64,000 nt of DNA from Pseudohongiella sp. O18 (GTDB lineage Bacteria > Pseudomonadota > Gammaproteobacteria > Pseudomonadales > Pseudohongiellaceae), in assembly GCF_021729085.1 (NCBI RefSeq), contig NZ_JAJSAR010000002.1, positions 496,001-560,000 of the forward strand, in the 5' to 3' direction. Below, one piece after another: positions 41,871 through 51,125 of this stretch (position 1 is the first letter of the stretch; every line of letters starts with the position of its first letter). Both the position numbers and the translations under genes were made by a program. The notes beneath the pieces were generated by a model. The model was not told the DNA's origin. It saw nothing but the letters and a program-made list of their open reading frames with translations, and searched no databases.

Positions 41871-43007
41871 TCAGGGATTGACTGAATACTTGGTGAATGC
41901 ACCGCCAGCCTGACTCAATGAGTTGGGTCCTTCCGCAGCATAGACATTGCCATCTGCATCGACTGCCACACCTTCACCTGCTGTGCCCTGATACACACGG
42001 TCTTCTCGCTCAAATGGTGGGATGAATCCAGTCACATGATCGTGATCGATATGGCCGATACGGACACCATTACGCCAGCCAACGTGGTTGGTCGGGCTTG
42101 ATTCGGAATCAATCGCGTAAAGCATGTCGTCATCGGTGATAAAAATACCACTGACCCGACTGAACATGTATCGGGACTCCAGGTAGTTGCCATCCTGGTC
42201 GAATATCTCGAGTCGATGATTGCCGCGATCCGCCACCCACAATCGGCCCTGGGAATCAAAATCCAGCGCATGTGGCGTGCGGAATTCTCCGTGGCGAACC
42301 CCAATCTGTCCCCATTGTTTGATGAACGTGCCATCGGGCGCAAACTTCATGACACGTGCTGTCTGACCATTGGCTCTGCCTTCGGCCATGGCCTGGTTGG
42401 TGGTCATACCCTGGCCGCTATGTCCATCGGACACATAGATGCTGCCATCAGGACCAACCACCACGTCGTTTGGCTGGTTAAAGTGCTGGCCATCCTTGCC
42501 TGTCTGTCCGGGCGTACCCAGGCTCATCAGCAATTCCCCAGCAGGGCTGAATTTATGCACCTGCTGGCCTTTAGTACCTTCATCGTTGGTAGCGAAGTCT
42601 GTAACCCAGACATTGCCATCATCGTCAACGTGAATACCATGCGGCGTTACCATGATGCCCCCGCCAAAGTTGGCAAGAACTTCACCGGTGTGGCGATCAA
42701 ATTTAAAAATGGGATCGACCGGATTGGTATGGCAGTTGACCGGCACACCTGACCCGAAACTGCCGGCCCCGCAGCGCTCGTAGGCCCAGATGTTTCCGTC
42801 AAAGGGGTCAATGTCCACGCCTGCGGTAGACCCCCATTCGCGCCCGGCAGGTAACTCACCCCAGTTGCGCGTCAGCACAGGATTGGGGTTGGGCAGACCT
42901 TCGCCAGTGATTGCATTGTCATAACTAGTGCTGAGATTGGTGCAGCCGGTGAGTAGGGCCAGTGCCAGACCGGCGCCCGCAAGGCCCGGCTTGATGGGGT
43001 TTGTCAT
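41871..43007 (-). CDS. NHL-repeat six-bladed beta-propeller lipoprotein
   Basis: 378 aa. Lipobox ALALLTGCTN gives a lipidated N-terminus. NHL-type repeats follow: HVDDDGNVWVTDFATND, QPNDVVVGPDGSIYVSDGH, PHALDFDSQGRLWVADRGNHRLEIF-type segments, and a last VAVDADGNVYAAEG. The overall pattern matches the peptidyl-alpha-hydroxyglycine lyase-like propellers, without evidence for that activity. The Cys pair ERCGAG and VNCHT may form a disulfide. The neighbouring receptor runs in the other direction and ends nearby; a shared ligand is possible but not shown. Confidence 0.88.
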   Translation of the reverse strand: MTNPIKPGLAGAGLALALLTGCTNLSTSYDNAITGEGLPNPNPVLTRNWGELPAGREWGSTAGVDIDPFDGNIWAYERCGAGSFGSGVPVNCHTNPVDPIFKFDRHTGEVLANFGGGIMVTPHGIHVDDDGNVWVTDFATNDEGTKGQQVHKFSPAGELLMSLGTPGQTGKDGQHFNQPNDVVVGPDGSIYVSDGHSGQGMTTNQAMAEGRANGQTARVMKFAPDGTFIKQWGQIGVRHGEFRTPHALDFDSQGRLWVADRGNHRLEIFDQDGNYLESRYMFSRVSGIFITDDDMLYAIDSESSPTNHVGWRNGVRIGHIDHDHVTGFIPPFEREDRVYQGTAGEGVAVDADGNVYAAEGPNSLSQAGGAFTKYSVNP

Positions 43008-43107
43008 GGGTGCTCCTTGTTATTATCGTGTCCTGCATTGATTGGGTGGGGTACTGCCATGAAGTCCCAAGCATACTATCCCCGGTGTACGGGTCAACCC
43101 AATCGTG

Positions 43108-45045
43108 TCAATGGCGCCCTGTTGAGGAATGTTCCAGGGCCCATAGCAACAGTCGCTGCTCCAGCCTGTCCATTATGCTATGTGGCTTTTCCAGACCCAT
43201 CCGTCGCAACAGTGGCTGCCAGTGCGGACGATTCGCTGGTCGCATCAAAGCCGCTGCGATGGTTTGCCATTTGCCAGCAGTAGTATCGGTCGCGGACTTG
43301 AGCGTCTGCAGCGCTCGACTTAGCTCCAGCTCTTCATCGGTGAAATCATGACCAAACGGGTAGGGTGGGAACAGGCCTTCCAGGGATTGATCTTCAGCAA
43401 GTGCCTTGATTGCCTCAGGAGTATTACCCTGCCAATGTGGTGGTGGGGTAAAGTCAGCGTGAATCTTGCCAGCGTCTTTGGCCTTTTGCAGCAGTTCACT
43501 CTGAAATTGCGCATCGGCCAGGCCGATCAGCCGGGTATAGACATCCTGCTCGGGTTGGCCGCGCAGATCAGCAATGCCGTATTCGGTGATGACAATGTCG
43601 CGCAGGTGCCTTGGAATTGTGCAGTGAGCGTAGTTGAACAGGATATTTGAAACTGTTTTTCCTTTGTGCTGCCTGGTACTGCGCAGTGTGATGATGGATC
43701 GTGCGCCGGGTAACTCATGCGCCATCGCAACAAAATTGTATTGACCACCGACGCCAGAAATAATGCGACCATCTTCAAGTGCGTCGGAAATAACCGCGCC
43801 ATTTAATGTGCACATCATGGCGGAATTTATGAACCGGCCATGTTCGCGCTGCGACACCTTCAGCCGCTGATCTCCCAGGCGATGATCGAAAAGATCGTTG
43901 ATGAAGTTGACGCTGGTCATGCAGATTTTCTCACGCAGCTCATCAGGAAGCTCGCGCAGACGCTGATAAAAACGACGGGTACCCAGAAAAAAACCGCCAT
44001 GCATTAGCGTGGAGCCGGCGTCATCAGATTCACGGCTGGCGACTTCACGTTTCAGTACACCTGCATCAAGCAGATCGAAAAATCCCTCCGTCATCATTTC
44101 GCTGCAGCCATAGAGACCTGCCGTGAAAGCTTGACTGCTGCCGACGTCGCAGGCAAAGGGGAAGCGCTGGTCGACCTCTAGAGTCTGGTATAACTGCAGC
44201 CACTGCTGATTATTACTGTGCCGCTGGATCGTCTGGTAAATGAGACCTGTCCCCAGTGAGCCTATACCCAGCTGCAGAGTGCCACCATCGCGCAGCAGGG
44301 TGCTGGCGTAAAAACCGATGAGATGATCCTGGGCACTGAGTGCCATATTGGGTACAGAAAAAAGGGGATAGTCATACTGCGGCGAGTCAATTACAACATC
44401 GAACTGATCCTGGTTGACCAGAGCATCACGGGACATGAACGGAAGCTCGCGGTTTGTTTCAGCGACCAATGCGGTCGGCGTGCCATCCCGGGCGCGCTGT
44501 TTAAGCATGGGAATCAGGTCCAGTGTCAGGTCTGGATTGCCACTCAGACTGAATGCCTCGGAATCGCCTGATGGGTCGGGTGACACCAGTTGCGCAATTA
44601 CGTTCATGCCCTGTGCCATCAGGTCGCGGACCGCGTGAGTGTAATTAGTACACACGTAATCACGTTGTTGCTGCGGCTGATCAACAAAGTTGCCCGCCTG
44701 GAAAAAGAATTCGGACACCCTGACATTGTCCGGCAGCTTGCCCGTGGCAGCGTCGCGCGCATATTCCAGTTCGGGAATGTCACCATAAAGACGCTCTAAA
44801 AAAGGTTCGAGAAAGCGGCGCTCCATGGATGAGGACGCTTTCGGTGCCTGTAGCGAGAGACCGGTGACAATATGCAGGGAGATGCTGGAGTCACGGCATG
44901 CGCGTTGATAGATGGCGTTGGCAAAATGCAGGGGTTTGCCAATGCCCAGTGGCAGCCCGAGCACGACGCGATGCCCAACGCGTTCCAGGACTGCGTCGAC
45001 AGCGGCCTCGGCATCTTGTGACCATTGGGGCCTTGCTGATGTCAT
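43108..45045 (-). CDS. Acetyl-CoA hydrolase/transferase family protein
   Basis: 645 aa CoA-transferase-fold enzyme of the ACH1/cat1/4-hydroxybutyrate CoA-transferase group, which moves CoA between acids or hydrolyses acyl-CoA. The C-terminal AcetylCoA_hyd domain carries GVGGQYNFVAMAHELPGARSI, VVITEYGIADLRGQ and GLADAQFQ; the N-terminal half has LGLPLGIGKPLHF. The family catalytic Glu is expected in the middle segment (near LYGCSEMMTEGFF) but I cannot assign it. Longer than the 430-500 aa common for the family, with about 100 extra C-terminal residues ending LLWALEHSSTG. No partner genes adjacent. Confidence 0.9.
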   Translation of the reverse strand: MTSARPQWSQDAEAAVDAVLERVGHRVVLGLPLGIGKPLHFANAIYQRACRDSSISLHIVTGLSLQAPKASSSMERRFLEPFLERLYGDIPELEYARDAATGKLPDNVRVSEFFFQAGNFVDQPQQQRDYVCTNYTHAVRDLMAQGMNVIAQLVSPDPSGDSEAFSLSGNPDLTLDLIPMLKQRARDGTPTALVAETNRELPFMSRDALVNQDQFDVVIDSPQYDYPLFSVPNMALSAQDHLIGFYASTLLRDGGTLQLGIGSLGTGLIYQTIQRHSNNQQWLQLYQTLEVDQRFPFACDVGSSQAFTAGLYGCSEMMTEGFFDLLDAGVLKREVASRESDDAGSTLMHGGFFLGTRRFYQRLRELPDELREKICMTSVNFINDLFDHRLGDQRLKVSQREHGRFINSAMMCTLNGAVISDALEDGRIISGVGGQYNFVAMAHELPGARSIITLRSTRQHKGKTVSNILFNYAHCTIPRHLRDIVITEYGIADLRGQPEQDVYTRLIGLADAQFQSELLQKAKDAGKIHADFTPPPHWQGNTPEAIKALAEDQSLEGLFPPYPFGHDFTDEELELSRALQTLKSATDTTAGKWQTIAAALMRPANRPHWQPLLRRMGLEKPHSIMDRLEQRLLLWALEHSSTGRH

Positions 45046-45149
45046 TCCGTGCTCCCGTGTTGAATAAGCCGACTGGCCAGTAGCCGATATTGACTGGTTT
45101 GGAGTATCTTTGCGTCTGTATTAAGAACTATAACAATGAGGAAAGAGGG

Positions 45150-46202
45150 ATGTCTGCCCTGATACACAAAACTTTGAAGCTAATCTCTATTATTCTGCTG
45201 ACGGTTGGTAGCGCGGCTATCTTTGCCCAGGAGGATAGCGGGCTGGTATCCACCCTTCGCCCTGTACTTCGTTATCCTCCTTCACTAGAGAACCAGGATG
45301 AGGAGGGCATGGTGCTTGTACGATATATGGTTGATCAGGAGGGCAAGGTTTTTGAGCCAAGCATCTATCGGTCGACAGGCCACCCCGCCTTTCAGGAGGA
45401 AGCGTTAAAGGCAGTAGCATCCAGTCGTTGGAGGCCGGCGGTAAAAGATGGCCAGCCAGTGATGAACGCAGCGTTTTACTTGGCGATTTTCTACGACACA
45501 GATGAGGATCCTTCCGTTAATTTTGCATTTCGGCGTCGCTATGATGCGGTGGTAGCCGCCATTGCAGATGACAATCAGCAACAGGCGGCGCAGTTGTTGG
45601 AAGAACTTGAGAATTACCCCGTTGCTACTAACTTTGAGCACGTGCTTCTGAATCTCACTCGTTACAGCTATTACAGAAGATACGGCGGTAGTGAGCTGCA
45701 ACTTATGCAATACCTGGATGCGGCATTGTTTTTTGAGTCCAGCTACCGGTCGCGCAGTTCAATGGAGCTGGCTGCTGAGTCCATGCCAGTTGATGTTCTT
45801 GCCACGGCACGTCGGAATTTGTTCATGCTTCAGGTCAACAATCGCCGCTATGTCGAGGCACTGAAGACTTATGAGTTAATGCTGGAGGGAGGGCAGGATG
45901 TGAGTGAGTTCGAGACGGCGTCGGATCGTATCCTTGCACTCACCCGGGATGATTCCGCTTATGCAGTCGCAGATGTAGTGCCGGATAGCGGCTCGTGGAA
46001 TATTATGCTAGCCAAGCGAGGCTTCTACGTTGAAAGCCCTGACGGTGGCATCACGGAAATCAAACTGCGATGTCTTCATAACATACAGACTTTTCAATTT
46101 AGCGAAGGTGCGGAATACCGGATTCCCGCATCCTGGGCCAACTGCAGCCTGGAAATAAAAGGAAACCCTGGCGCTCAGATTCACCTGGAACAGTTCGGCT
46201 GA
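45150..46202 (+). CDS. Secreted TonB-C-domain protein with helical repeats
   Basis: 350 aa from an ATG at 45150 (AGAGGG upstream). Signal peptide ends near AAIFAQ. Residues 35-115 resemble a TonB C-terminal domain: PVLRYPPSLENQDEEGMVLV, YMVDQEGKVFEPSI, FQEEALKAVASSRWRPAVKDGQPV. Then about 170 residues of helical, TPR-like sequence (RYVEALKTYELMLEGGQDV) and a C-terminal beta part with two cysteines (LRCLHNI, ANCSLEI). Unlike real TonB it lacks a membrane anchor and carries the domain at the N-terminus. Function unknown. Confidence 0.82.
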   Translation: MSALIHKTLKLISIILLTVGSAAIFAQEDSGLVSTLRPVLRYPPSLENQDEEGMVLVRYMVDQEGKVFEPSIYRSTGHPAFQEEALKAVASSRWRPAVKDGQPVMNAAFYLAIFYDTDEDPSVNFAFRRRYDAVVAAIADDNQQQAAQLLEELENYPVATNFEHVLLNLTRYSYYRRYGGSELQLMQYLDAALFFESSYRSRSSMELAAESMPVDVLATARRNLFMLQVNNRRYVEALKTYELMLEGGQDVSEFETASDRILALTRDDSAYAVADVVPDSGSWNIMLAKRGFYVESPDGGITEIKLRCLHNIQTFQFSEGAEYRIPASWANCSLEIKGNPGAQIHLEQFG

Positions 46203-46274
46203 TCCTCCTAATTCGCATTGCCGCAATGGATATGTTACACAGTGAGCGTAGGATTAATGAAGTAAGGAGGTGTT

Positions 46275-46571
46275 ATGAGCAACTTGCTGCAAAAGAGTTG
46301 GGAAAGTCACCGCAATCGTTTAAATGCCTTTGCAGGCTTGATTCTGAGTGTCGGTCTAGCCGGTTGCGCCTCGTCCAGTGACGACCTTGAGGCGCCATCC
46401 TATGCCACCATGTGGGACAACGACAGCTATCGTGTTATTTGTACCGGCGTAGACAATCGTGACGTCTATGTGCGCTACAATGCCATGGACACGTTTTATA
46501 ACGAAGATGGTACTGCCAAGACGCGTGATGAGTTCTGCCGTGAGAACGCAGCAGGAGCCAGATCGCGATAA
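46275..46571 (+). CDS. Small lipoprotein, unknown function
   Basis: 98 aa. AAGGAGG five bases before the ATG. Lipobox LSVGLAGCAS around residue 31, after a basic N-terminus (SHRNRLNAFAG). Mature part about 67 residues with ATMWDNDSYRVICTGVDNRDVYVRYN, two cysteines and a charged tail. Nothing in it is recognised as a known family. It ends just before a bidirectional terminator shared with the receptor gene. Confidence 0.72.
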   Translation: MSNLLQKSWESHRNRLNAFAGLILSVGLAGCASSSDDLEAPSYATMWDNDSYRVICTGVDNRDVYVRYNAMDTFYNEDGTAKTRDEFCRENAAGARSR

Positions 46572-46601
46572 TATGCAATGTTTGAATTGATAATTCTGCG
46601 G

Positions 46602-46632
46602 CTCAGCCAGAGCATCTTTTGCTCTGGCTGAG
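46602..46632. terminator. Bidirectional terminator
   Basis: CTCAGCCAGAGCA (46602-46614) and TGCTCTGGCTGAG (46620-46632) form a 13-bp perfect stem with loop TCTTT. It lies between the lipoprotein gene and the convergent btuB-like gene. The T-tracts on either side are short, so strength is uncertain. Confidence 0.7.
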
Positions 46633-46653
46633 TCTGAATCATTAGCCTGAAAA

Positions 46654-48588
46654 CTAGAACTGATACCGCGTCGTCAGCAGGGCAGTGCGACCGTAGGTAT
46701 TGTAGCCGTCGACGACCTGATAGTCCCTGTCAAACAGATTGCCGATCTTGAGCTGCAAACGCAGATCATCAATCAGTTGATACTCCATCACAAGATCAAA
46801 AACGGCATTGCTGTCTACCGAAGACGTGCCAAATGTCACTGGATCAACGTCCTTCTGTTTGCCGCGCAGATGCCAGTCCAGTCCCACTTCAAGCTTCTGG
46901 AAACTTCGTGAAATACCGGCGCTAAGGGTTTGATTGGGTCGGCGCAACAGCTCCTGACCCGTATCGCGGTTCTCGTGATCCAGCAGTGTCAGCGCCGCAT
47001 TGGCCTGCCAGCCCAACCATTCGCCCTGAAGGCTGAGTTCCAGTCCGTTGATCAGAGCGCGTTCAACATTTGCTAATGTTGTAAAGCTCGCGTCGGTTGC
47101 GATGAGGTTTTTGATTTCATTTCTGAAAGCATTGACGGACCAGTTCATGCTGGAATTTGCGCCACGCAGGCCAAGCTCAATGTTGCGTGACGTCTCAGGC
47201 TGCAGATCGGGATTTCCATAGAAGAAAAACGCCGGGAAATCGACGTAAAGATCTACCAGTGTCGGGGCCTTGAACGCCGTACTGTAGGATGCCCAGAGCT
47301 GCATCGTTGCACCCAGGTCTGTGCCTATTGCAGCTTTGCCAGTTGTCTCGCCTCCGAATTGTTCATTGTCATCGTAGCGCAGTGAAAATGTTGTGTGCAG
47401 GCTGTTGCTGTCGCGCGGGAATTCACTGTGAATGACGGCGAATGCGGCACTGTTGTCGCGACTGGTGTCGCTTTGTGTCGCTCCGCTGGACAGATACAGC
47501 AGCTCTTCTGACTCAAAGTCAGCACCCAACACCAAAGCATGTTCACCAAGCTCAATATGGTTTTGCCAATTGAAGGAGTCCCGCTCTGTGCGGCTTTGCG
47601 AGCCAAACGTACTCCGGTTGATGCTCTCATCCTCGAAACGCGCGAGCTGTACATCACTTTGCCATTGCTCTGTGACCGGCAGGCTCAGTCCGACGCTGGC
47701 GGACTGGGCATCGCTGTTATTGATACCGCCGTCATAGACCAGCTCAGATTCCGTCCAATAATAACCACCTCTCAGTGTGGCGCCGCCGGTAAATTCGTGG
47801 GCGATTGAAACGTCGGCAGCGTCATTGTCATAAGCGCTACGACGGGCGCTCGGCGTTGGCGTGTGGATGGGACGAATGCCATCAGTCTCATGATGGGCAA
47901 TGTTGAGTGACAACGATGTGTTGTTGACTCGGGTATTGATACTGCCATTGGTGTTTAAGGTAGATTCCGTGCCTGCTGCGACACTGACACTACCATGCAG
48001 CCCCTGGTCAACGGATCGATTGGCTGCCTGCTTGGTGAAAATCTGAATAACACCACCAATCGCATCGGCGCCATACAGGCTTGACTGTGGTCCGCGCACG
48101 ATCTCAATGCGCTCAATTTGCGCGACCGGAATATTCTCCAACCTGGCGAATCCTTCGCTGGCGGTGTTGGCCTTGACCCCATCAATCAGTATCAGCGTGT
48201 GATCAGAATTGGTACCACGCATAAACAGGCTGGTCTGTGTCCCCTGGCCGCCGGTGCGCGCCATCTGGATGCCCGGTGAGCCGCTCAGCAGATCAAACAG
48301 GCTGAGTGCCTGCGAGGCTTCAATGTCTTCCAGCGTAAAAACGGTGCTGGCAGCAAGTGTTTCGTTCAGGGGCTGGTTCATGCGGTTGGCAGTGACTATC
48401 ACTTCCTGAGTCTTTTGATCAGCGGACTCGTTAGCGGGAGTCTCCTGACTGGCAGAGGCGATTGTCGCAAGCGGCAGTGCGGTACACAGCAGACCAGCGT
48501 AACGCAAAAGCGCGGCAGCGCTGCGCGGCGATTGAATGGTAGCTGTGATGTCTTGAGGAGTCTTTTTAGGCGTGTTCTTGTAAATCAT
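46654..48588 (-). CDS. btuB: TonB-dependent vitamin B12 receptor (BtuB-like)
   Basis: 644 aa outer-membrane cobalamin receptor. Signal peptide near LLCTALPLATIASASQ, TonB box QEVIVTAN, plug with LLSGSPGIQMARTGGQGTQTSLFMRG, HTLILIDGVKANTAS and VRGPQSSLYGADAIGGVIQI, a close match in order to BtuB. The barrel ends in a typical terminal aromatic (ALLTTRYQF). The upstream cobalamin riboswitch gives independent support for B12 specificity. No BtuF, BtuCD or cobalamin synthesis gene is adjacent, so the inner-membrane transporter lies elsewhere. The start is ATG at 48588; GGTGAG lies eight bases upstream. Confidence 0.93.
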   Translation of the reverse strand: MIYKNTPKKTPQDITATIQSPRSAAALLRYAGLLCTALPLATIASASQETPANESADQKTQEVIVTANRMNQPLNETLAASTVFTLEDIEASQALSLFDLLSGSPGIQMARTGGQGTQTSLFMRGTNSDHTLILIDGVKANTASEGFARLENIPVAQIERIEIVRGPQSSLYGADAIGGVIQIFTKQAANRSVDQGLHGSVSVAAGTESTLNTNGSINTRVNNTSLSLNIAHHETDGIRPIHTPTPSARRSAYDNDAADVSIAHEFTGGATLRGGYYWTESELVYDGGINNSDAQSASVGLSLPVTEQWQSDVQLARFEDESINRSTFGSQSRTERDSFNWQNHIELGEHALVLGADFESEELLYLSSGATQSDTSRDNSAAFAVIHSEFPRDSNSLHTTFSLRYDDNEQFGGETTGKAAIGTDLGATMQLWASYSTAFKAPTLVDLYVDFPAFFFYGNPDLQPETSRNIELGLRGANSSMNWSVNAFRNEIKNLIATDASFTTLANVERALINGLELSLQGEWLGWQANAALTLLDHENRDTGQELLRRPNQTLSAGISRSFQKLEVGLDWHLRGKQKDVDPVTFGTSSVDSNAVFDLVMEYQLIDDLRLQLKIGNLFDRDYQVVDGYNTYGRTALLTTRYQF

Positions 48589-48704
48589 TGTGCAATCTCA
48601 CCCGAGTGCGTCATGTGAAATCACGCAGGCAGAGATGGCGGCAACAGAAAGAACCACGGGCAGGCCGGGGGAAGCGTCTTTCCGCAGCACTGCCCTCCGC
48701 AGCG

Positions 48705-48935
48705 TGTCGTTGGCATCAGGCCGGTCTCCGGGCTTGCAAGTCATAATCGTTCGAAACAGAACGTTATCAAGCAGTATCGCCTTCCCGTCATTATCGCCGT
48801 CTGGCACTTTTGACAGTGGCATTGTGATACAGCTTACTTGCTTACCGTTGCGGGGGCAGCGTTGGCATAGACCTGATTGTGCGTCGCACCAACTTCCCGT
48901 TTAATTCCGGGGTCACTGAGGACCACGGAACACCT
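48705..48935 (-). promoter_or_regulatory. Cobalamin riboswitch controlling btuB
   Basis: On the minus strand the conserved blocks appear in order: AAACGGGAA near 48905, CTGCCCCCGCAACGGTAAGC (48859-48840), GCCACTG (48820-48814), GGGAAGGC (48786-48779) and the B12-box end AAGCCCGGAGACCGGCC (48735-48719). These are the signatures of the adenosylcobalamin riboswitch. The 116 bases to the btuB ATG hold an expression platform that I cannot fold with certainty. Translation of btuB is expected to fall when cobalamin is plentiful. Confidence 0.95.
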
Positions 48936-49075
48936 GAAGCGGCGCCAATGTTAGGTGAATGCGGCGCATTAGGCAAATTGAATCGTAGATGCACTGGCGC
49001 TGGCAGAGGCGTTAAGCTTGACGTCCATCCGGTTGGCATCGGAAACTGAATGTTCACCTATCTGTCGGAGAGAGC

Positions 49076-50029
49076 ATGAAAAATAACAACATCTTAATGC
49101 ATGGCGTGTCGCGATCAATCGCCCTGTTGGTGGGATTAATGGCTGCATCCACCGTCATGGCCCAGGACTGGGTGCCGTCGCGTTTCGGTGCCGATGATCG
49201 CATTGGAGCTGCCAATTTTCTGAATGATGAACTGGTGCTGCAGGCTGCAGAGCTGGTCAGTACGGGGAAAGTCTATTCACTGGGTGTGGAAACTGCCGAA
49301 AACTCCCCAGCTTACGGCAACCGCAGCTACAACATCGACATCGTCAGCGCTAACAGTCAGATTCCGGTCGGTGCCGATGTGGTCACTTCCAACGATGAAC
49401 GTGTCAGCACCAGCTTTGGTATTGGTTCGCAACTTGATGGTCTCGGCCATCTTGGGATCGGCCACCAGTACTACAATGGCCTGACCACCGAGCAGATTGT
49501 TGCAGACGACGGTCTGTCGCAACTGGGCACCCATACAGTTCCGCCTATCGTGACACGCGGCATACTGCTGGACATGACAGAGCACTTTGGCGTCGATATG
49601 GTCACCGAGGGTACGGCGTTCAATCGTTCTGAAATCGAGGCGGCTGCGGCGGCACAGGGCATAGAGATACGCCAGGGCGATGTTGTGCTGTTTCACACTG
49701 GCTGGATGCGGCTGCTGGGTGTGGATGACCAGCGATTTATCTCTGCCCAGCCCGGTCCCGGAGTTGAAGGTGCGGAATATCTGGCCAGTCTGGGCGTTGT
49801 TGCCATAGGGGCGGATACCCCGGCTCTGGAGGTCATTCCCTTTGAAGACCCGGCCCGTGCTTTTGCGGTGCATCAGACGCTGCTTGCCAAGCAAGGTGTG
49901 TACATACTGGAAAGTATGAATACCGCGGAGCTTGCTGCGGATGGCGTGCAGGAGTTCATGTTTGTCCTGGGTCAGCCGCGCTTCAAAGGTGCTGTGCAGG
50001 TGGTGGTGAATCCGATCGCCATACGCTAA
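49076..50029 (+). CDS. Exported cyclase family protein (kynurenine formamidase-like)
   Basis: 317 aa from the ATG with GGAGAGAGC upstream. Signal peptide LLVGLMAASTVMAQ. The Cyclase fold (PF04199-type) carries QLDGLGHLGIGHQYYNG, the counterpart of the HxGTHxDxPxH metal motif in which the first His and the Thr are replaced by Gln/Gly/Leu, and later GDVVLFHTGWM and AIGADTPALEVIPF. This SQLDGLGH subgroup is common in proteobacteria. Most cyclase enzymes are cytoplasmic; this one is exported. Substrate unknown. Promoter region is shared with the B12 riboswitch transcript on the other strand. Confidence 0.88.
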   Translation: MKNNNILMHGVSRSIALLVGLMAASTVMAQDWVPSRFGADDRIGAANFLNDELVLQAAELVSTGKVYSLGVETAENSPAYGNRSYNIDIVSANSQIPVGADVVTSNDERVSTSFGIGSQLDGLGHLGIGHQYYNGLTTEQIVADDGLSQLGTHTVPPIVTRGILLDMTEHFGVDMVTEGTAFNRSEIEAAAAAQGIEIRQGDVVLFHTGWMRLLGVDDQRFISAQPGPGVEGAEYLASLGVVAIGADTPALEVIPFEDPARAFAVHQTLLAKQGVYILESMNTAELAADGVQEFMFVLGQPRFKGAVQVVVNPIAIR

Positions 50030-50062
50030 GCTGATCGTCATAACTTATTTGGAGAGACCTAG

Positions 50063-50422
50063 ATGACCGCGAAATATTCAAGCCATCCGGCAATGTTCAA
50101 GAATAATCCGATTGGCTTTGTAATCTCAGTGTTGCTGATTCCGGTGTTTGGCGTCGGCATCCTCATTCTGCTGTGGTGGTATTTGCAGACCAAGGCAGCG
50201 CGACTGACAGTGACAGATACCGAGATCATTTATGAAACCGGGTTGCTGAACAAAGAACATTCGGAGGTCACTCTCAGCAGTATTCGCACGGTGCGTGTCA
50301 AACAAAGTTTCTTCGATCGTATATTTGGGGTGGGCACCATCGCTATCTACACAGCTGGAGATAACCCCGAGATCATCGCAAAGGGTATGCCCGATCCGAA
50401 CAAAGTCAGAGAGCTGGTCTGA
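50063..50422 (+). CDS. PH domain-containing membrane protein (bPH2/YdbS-like)
   Basis: 119 aa. One hydrophobic segment (IGFVISVLLIPVFGVGILILLWWYL) near the N-terminus, then a bacterial PH-like domain: TVTDTEIIYETGLLNKEHSEVTL-type strands and VRVKQSFFDRIFGVGTIAIYTAGD. GGAG upstream of the ATG. Only two bases separate its stop from the next gene. Role in the membrane unknown. Confidence 0.88.
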   Translation: MTAKYSSHPAMFKNNPIGFVISVLLIPVFGVGILILLWWYLQTKAARLTVTDTEIIYETGLLNKEHSEVTLSSIRTVRVKQSFFDRIFGVGTIAIYTAGDNPEIIAKGMPDPNKVRELV

Positions 50423-50424
50423 TC

Positions 50425-50748
50425 ATGAGAGCGCCTCTGGGTGAAACGGATAACAAAGATAAAAAGGAGTCGCGGCGTATTGCTGCTGTGCTGGTGTCAT
50501 TGCTTATCGTGCTGGCCGTGGGTGTGCTGTTACTGCTGCCCAGTCTTTCTGATATTGTTGCGACGCAGCTGGCTCCGGGTGTGGGACTGCGCACCGCAGC
50601 AATCATTGCATTTTTTGTGTCGGTCGTACTGATGATAGTGTTTACACTGTCGTCTGGGGATGGACTGATCGGGGAAGTGCAGTTTGTGATGCCTGGCTTT
50701 TTGCTGTTTTTCCTCATTTTGTGGTTGATGATTGCCTGGATTTTCTAG
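50425..50748 (+). CDS. Small three-helix membrane protein
   Basis: 107 aa. Basic N-terminus then three hydrophobic helices: AAVLVSLLIVLAVGVLLLLP, AAIIAFFVSVVLMIVFTLS and FVMPGFLLFFLILWLMIAWIF. Starts two bases after the PH-domain gene; probably an operon. No family recognised. Confidence 0.7.
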   Translation: MRAPLGETDNKDKKESRRIAAVLVSLLIVLAVGVLLLLPSLSDIVATQLAPGVGLRTAAIIAFFVSVVLMIVFTLSSGDGLIGEVQFVMPGFLLFFLILWLMIAWIF

Positions 50749-50783
50749 GCCATTTCTCAGTCGATCATCATTAGCTCGATACA

Positions 50784-51125
50784 CTAAAGAATTTCCCGGT
50801 GCACTTCCAGCACGGGTGCATCTATGTGCTGGGCAATTGCCTTTTCGATCTGATCGAGGCGTGCATTGATTTCAGAGGGAGTGCCACCCACAGTAACAAC
50901 ACTCCATACTGCGCTGTCCAGGGCATCAAAATCGCCGCTTTCGGCAACGGCCACCTCGGGCTGTTTACCCCAGATCGAACGCATTGGCGCGAACACGCGT
51001 CGCTTCTCTTTTAAATCACTGACACCATAAAGCTGAAAGTGCAGGGACATGACACCAACCGGCACGGTGATTGCCGTTGGCACTGGCTGGCGGGCCGCCA
51101 TAAGCTTGCGAAATGCTTCAGACAT
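50784..51125 (-). CDS. DUF503 family protein
   Basis: 113 aa. Matches the short DUF503 fold: MSLHFQLYGVSDLKEKRRV (family LKEKR motif) and DALDSAVWSVVTVGGTPSEINARLDQIEKAI. The core could begin at an internal Met before SLHFQL, but the first ATG has AGGAAG nine bases upstream and overlaps the BrkB stop by eight bases. DUF503 proteins are uncharacterised; a translation-related role has been proposed for related genes, not shown here. Confidence 0.88.
   Translation of the reverse strand: MSEAFRKLMAARQPVPTAITVPVGVMSLHFQLYGVSDLKEKRRVFAPMRSIWGKQPEVAVAESGDFDALDSAVWSVVTVGGTPSEINARLDQIEKAIAQHIDAPVLEVHREIL

Noticed and set aside
48598-48822. 74-codon frame in the btuB leader, beginning at the GCCACTG block
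   Set aside because: It lies inside the riboswitch and its expression platform, which explains the sequence conservation there better than coding.
49277-50041. 254-codon frame antisense to the cyclase gene
   Set aside because: Low-complexity His/Arg composition typical of antisense frames; the sense gene is well supported.
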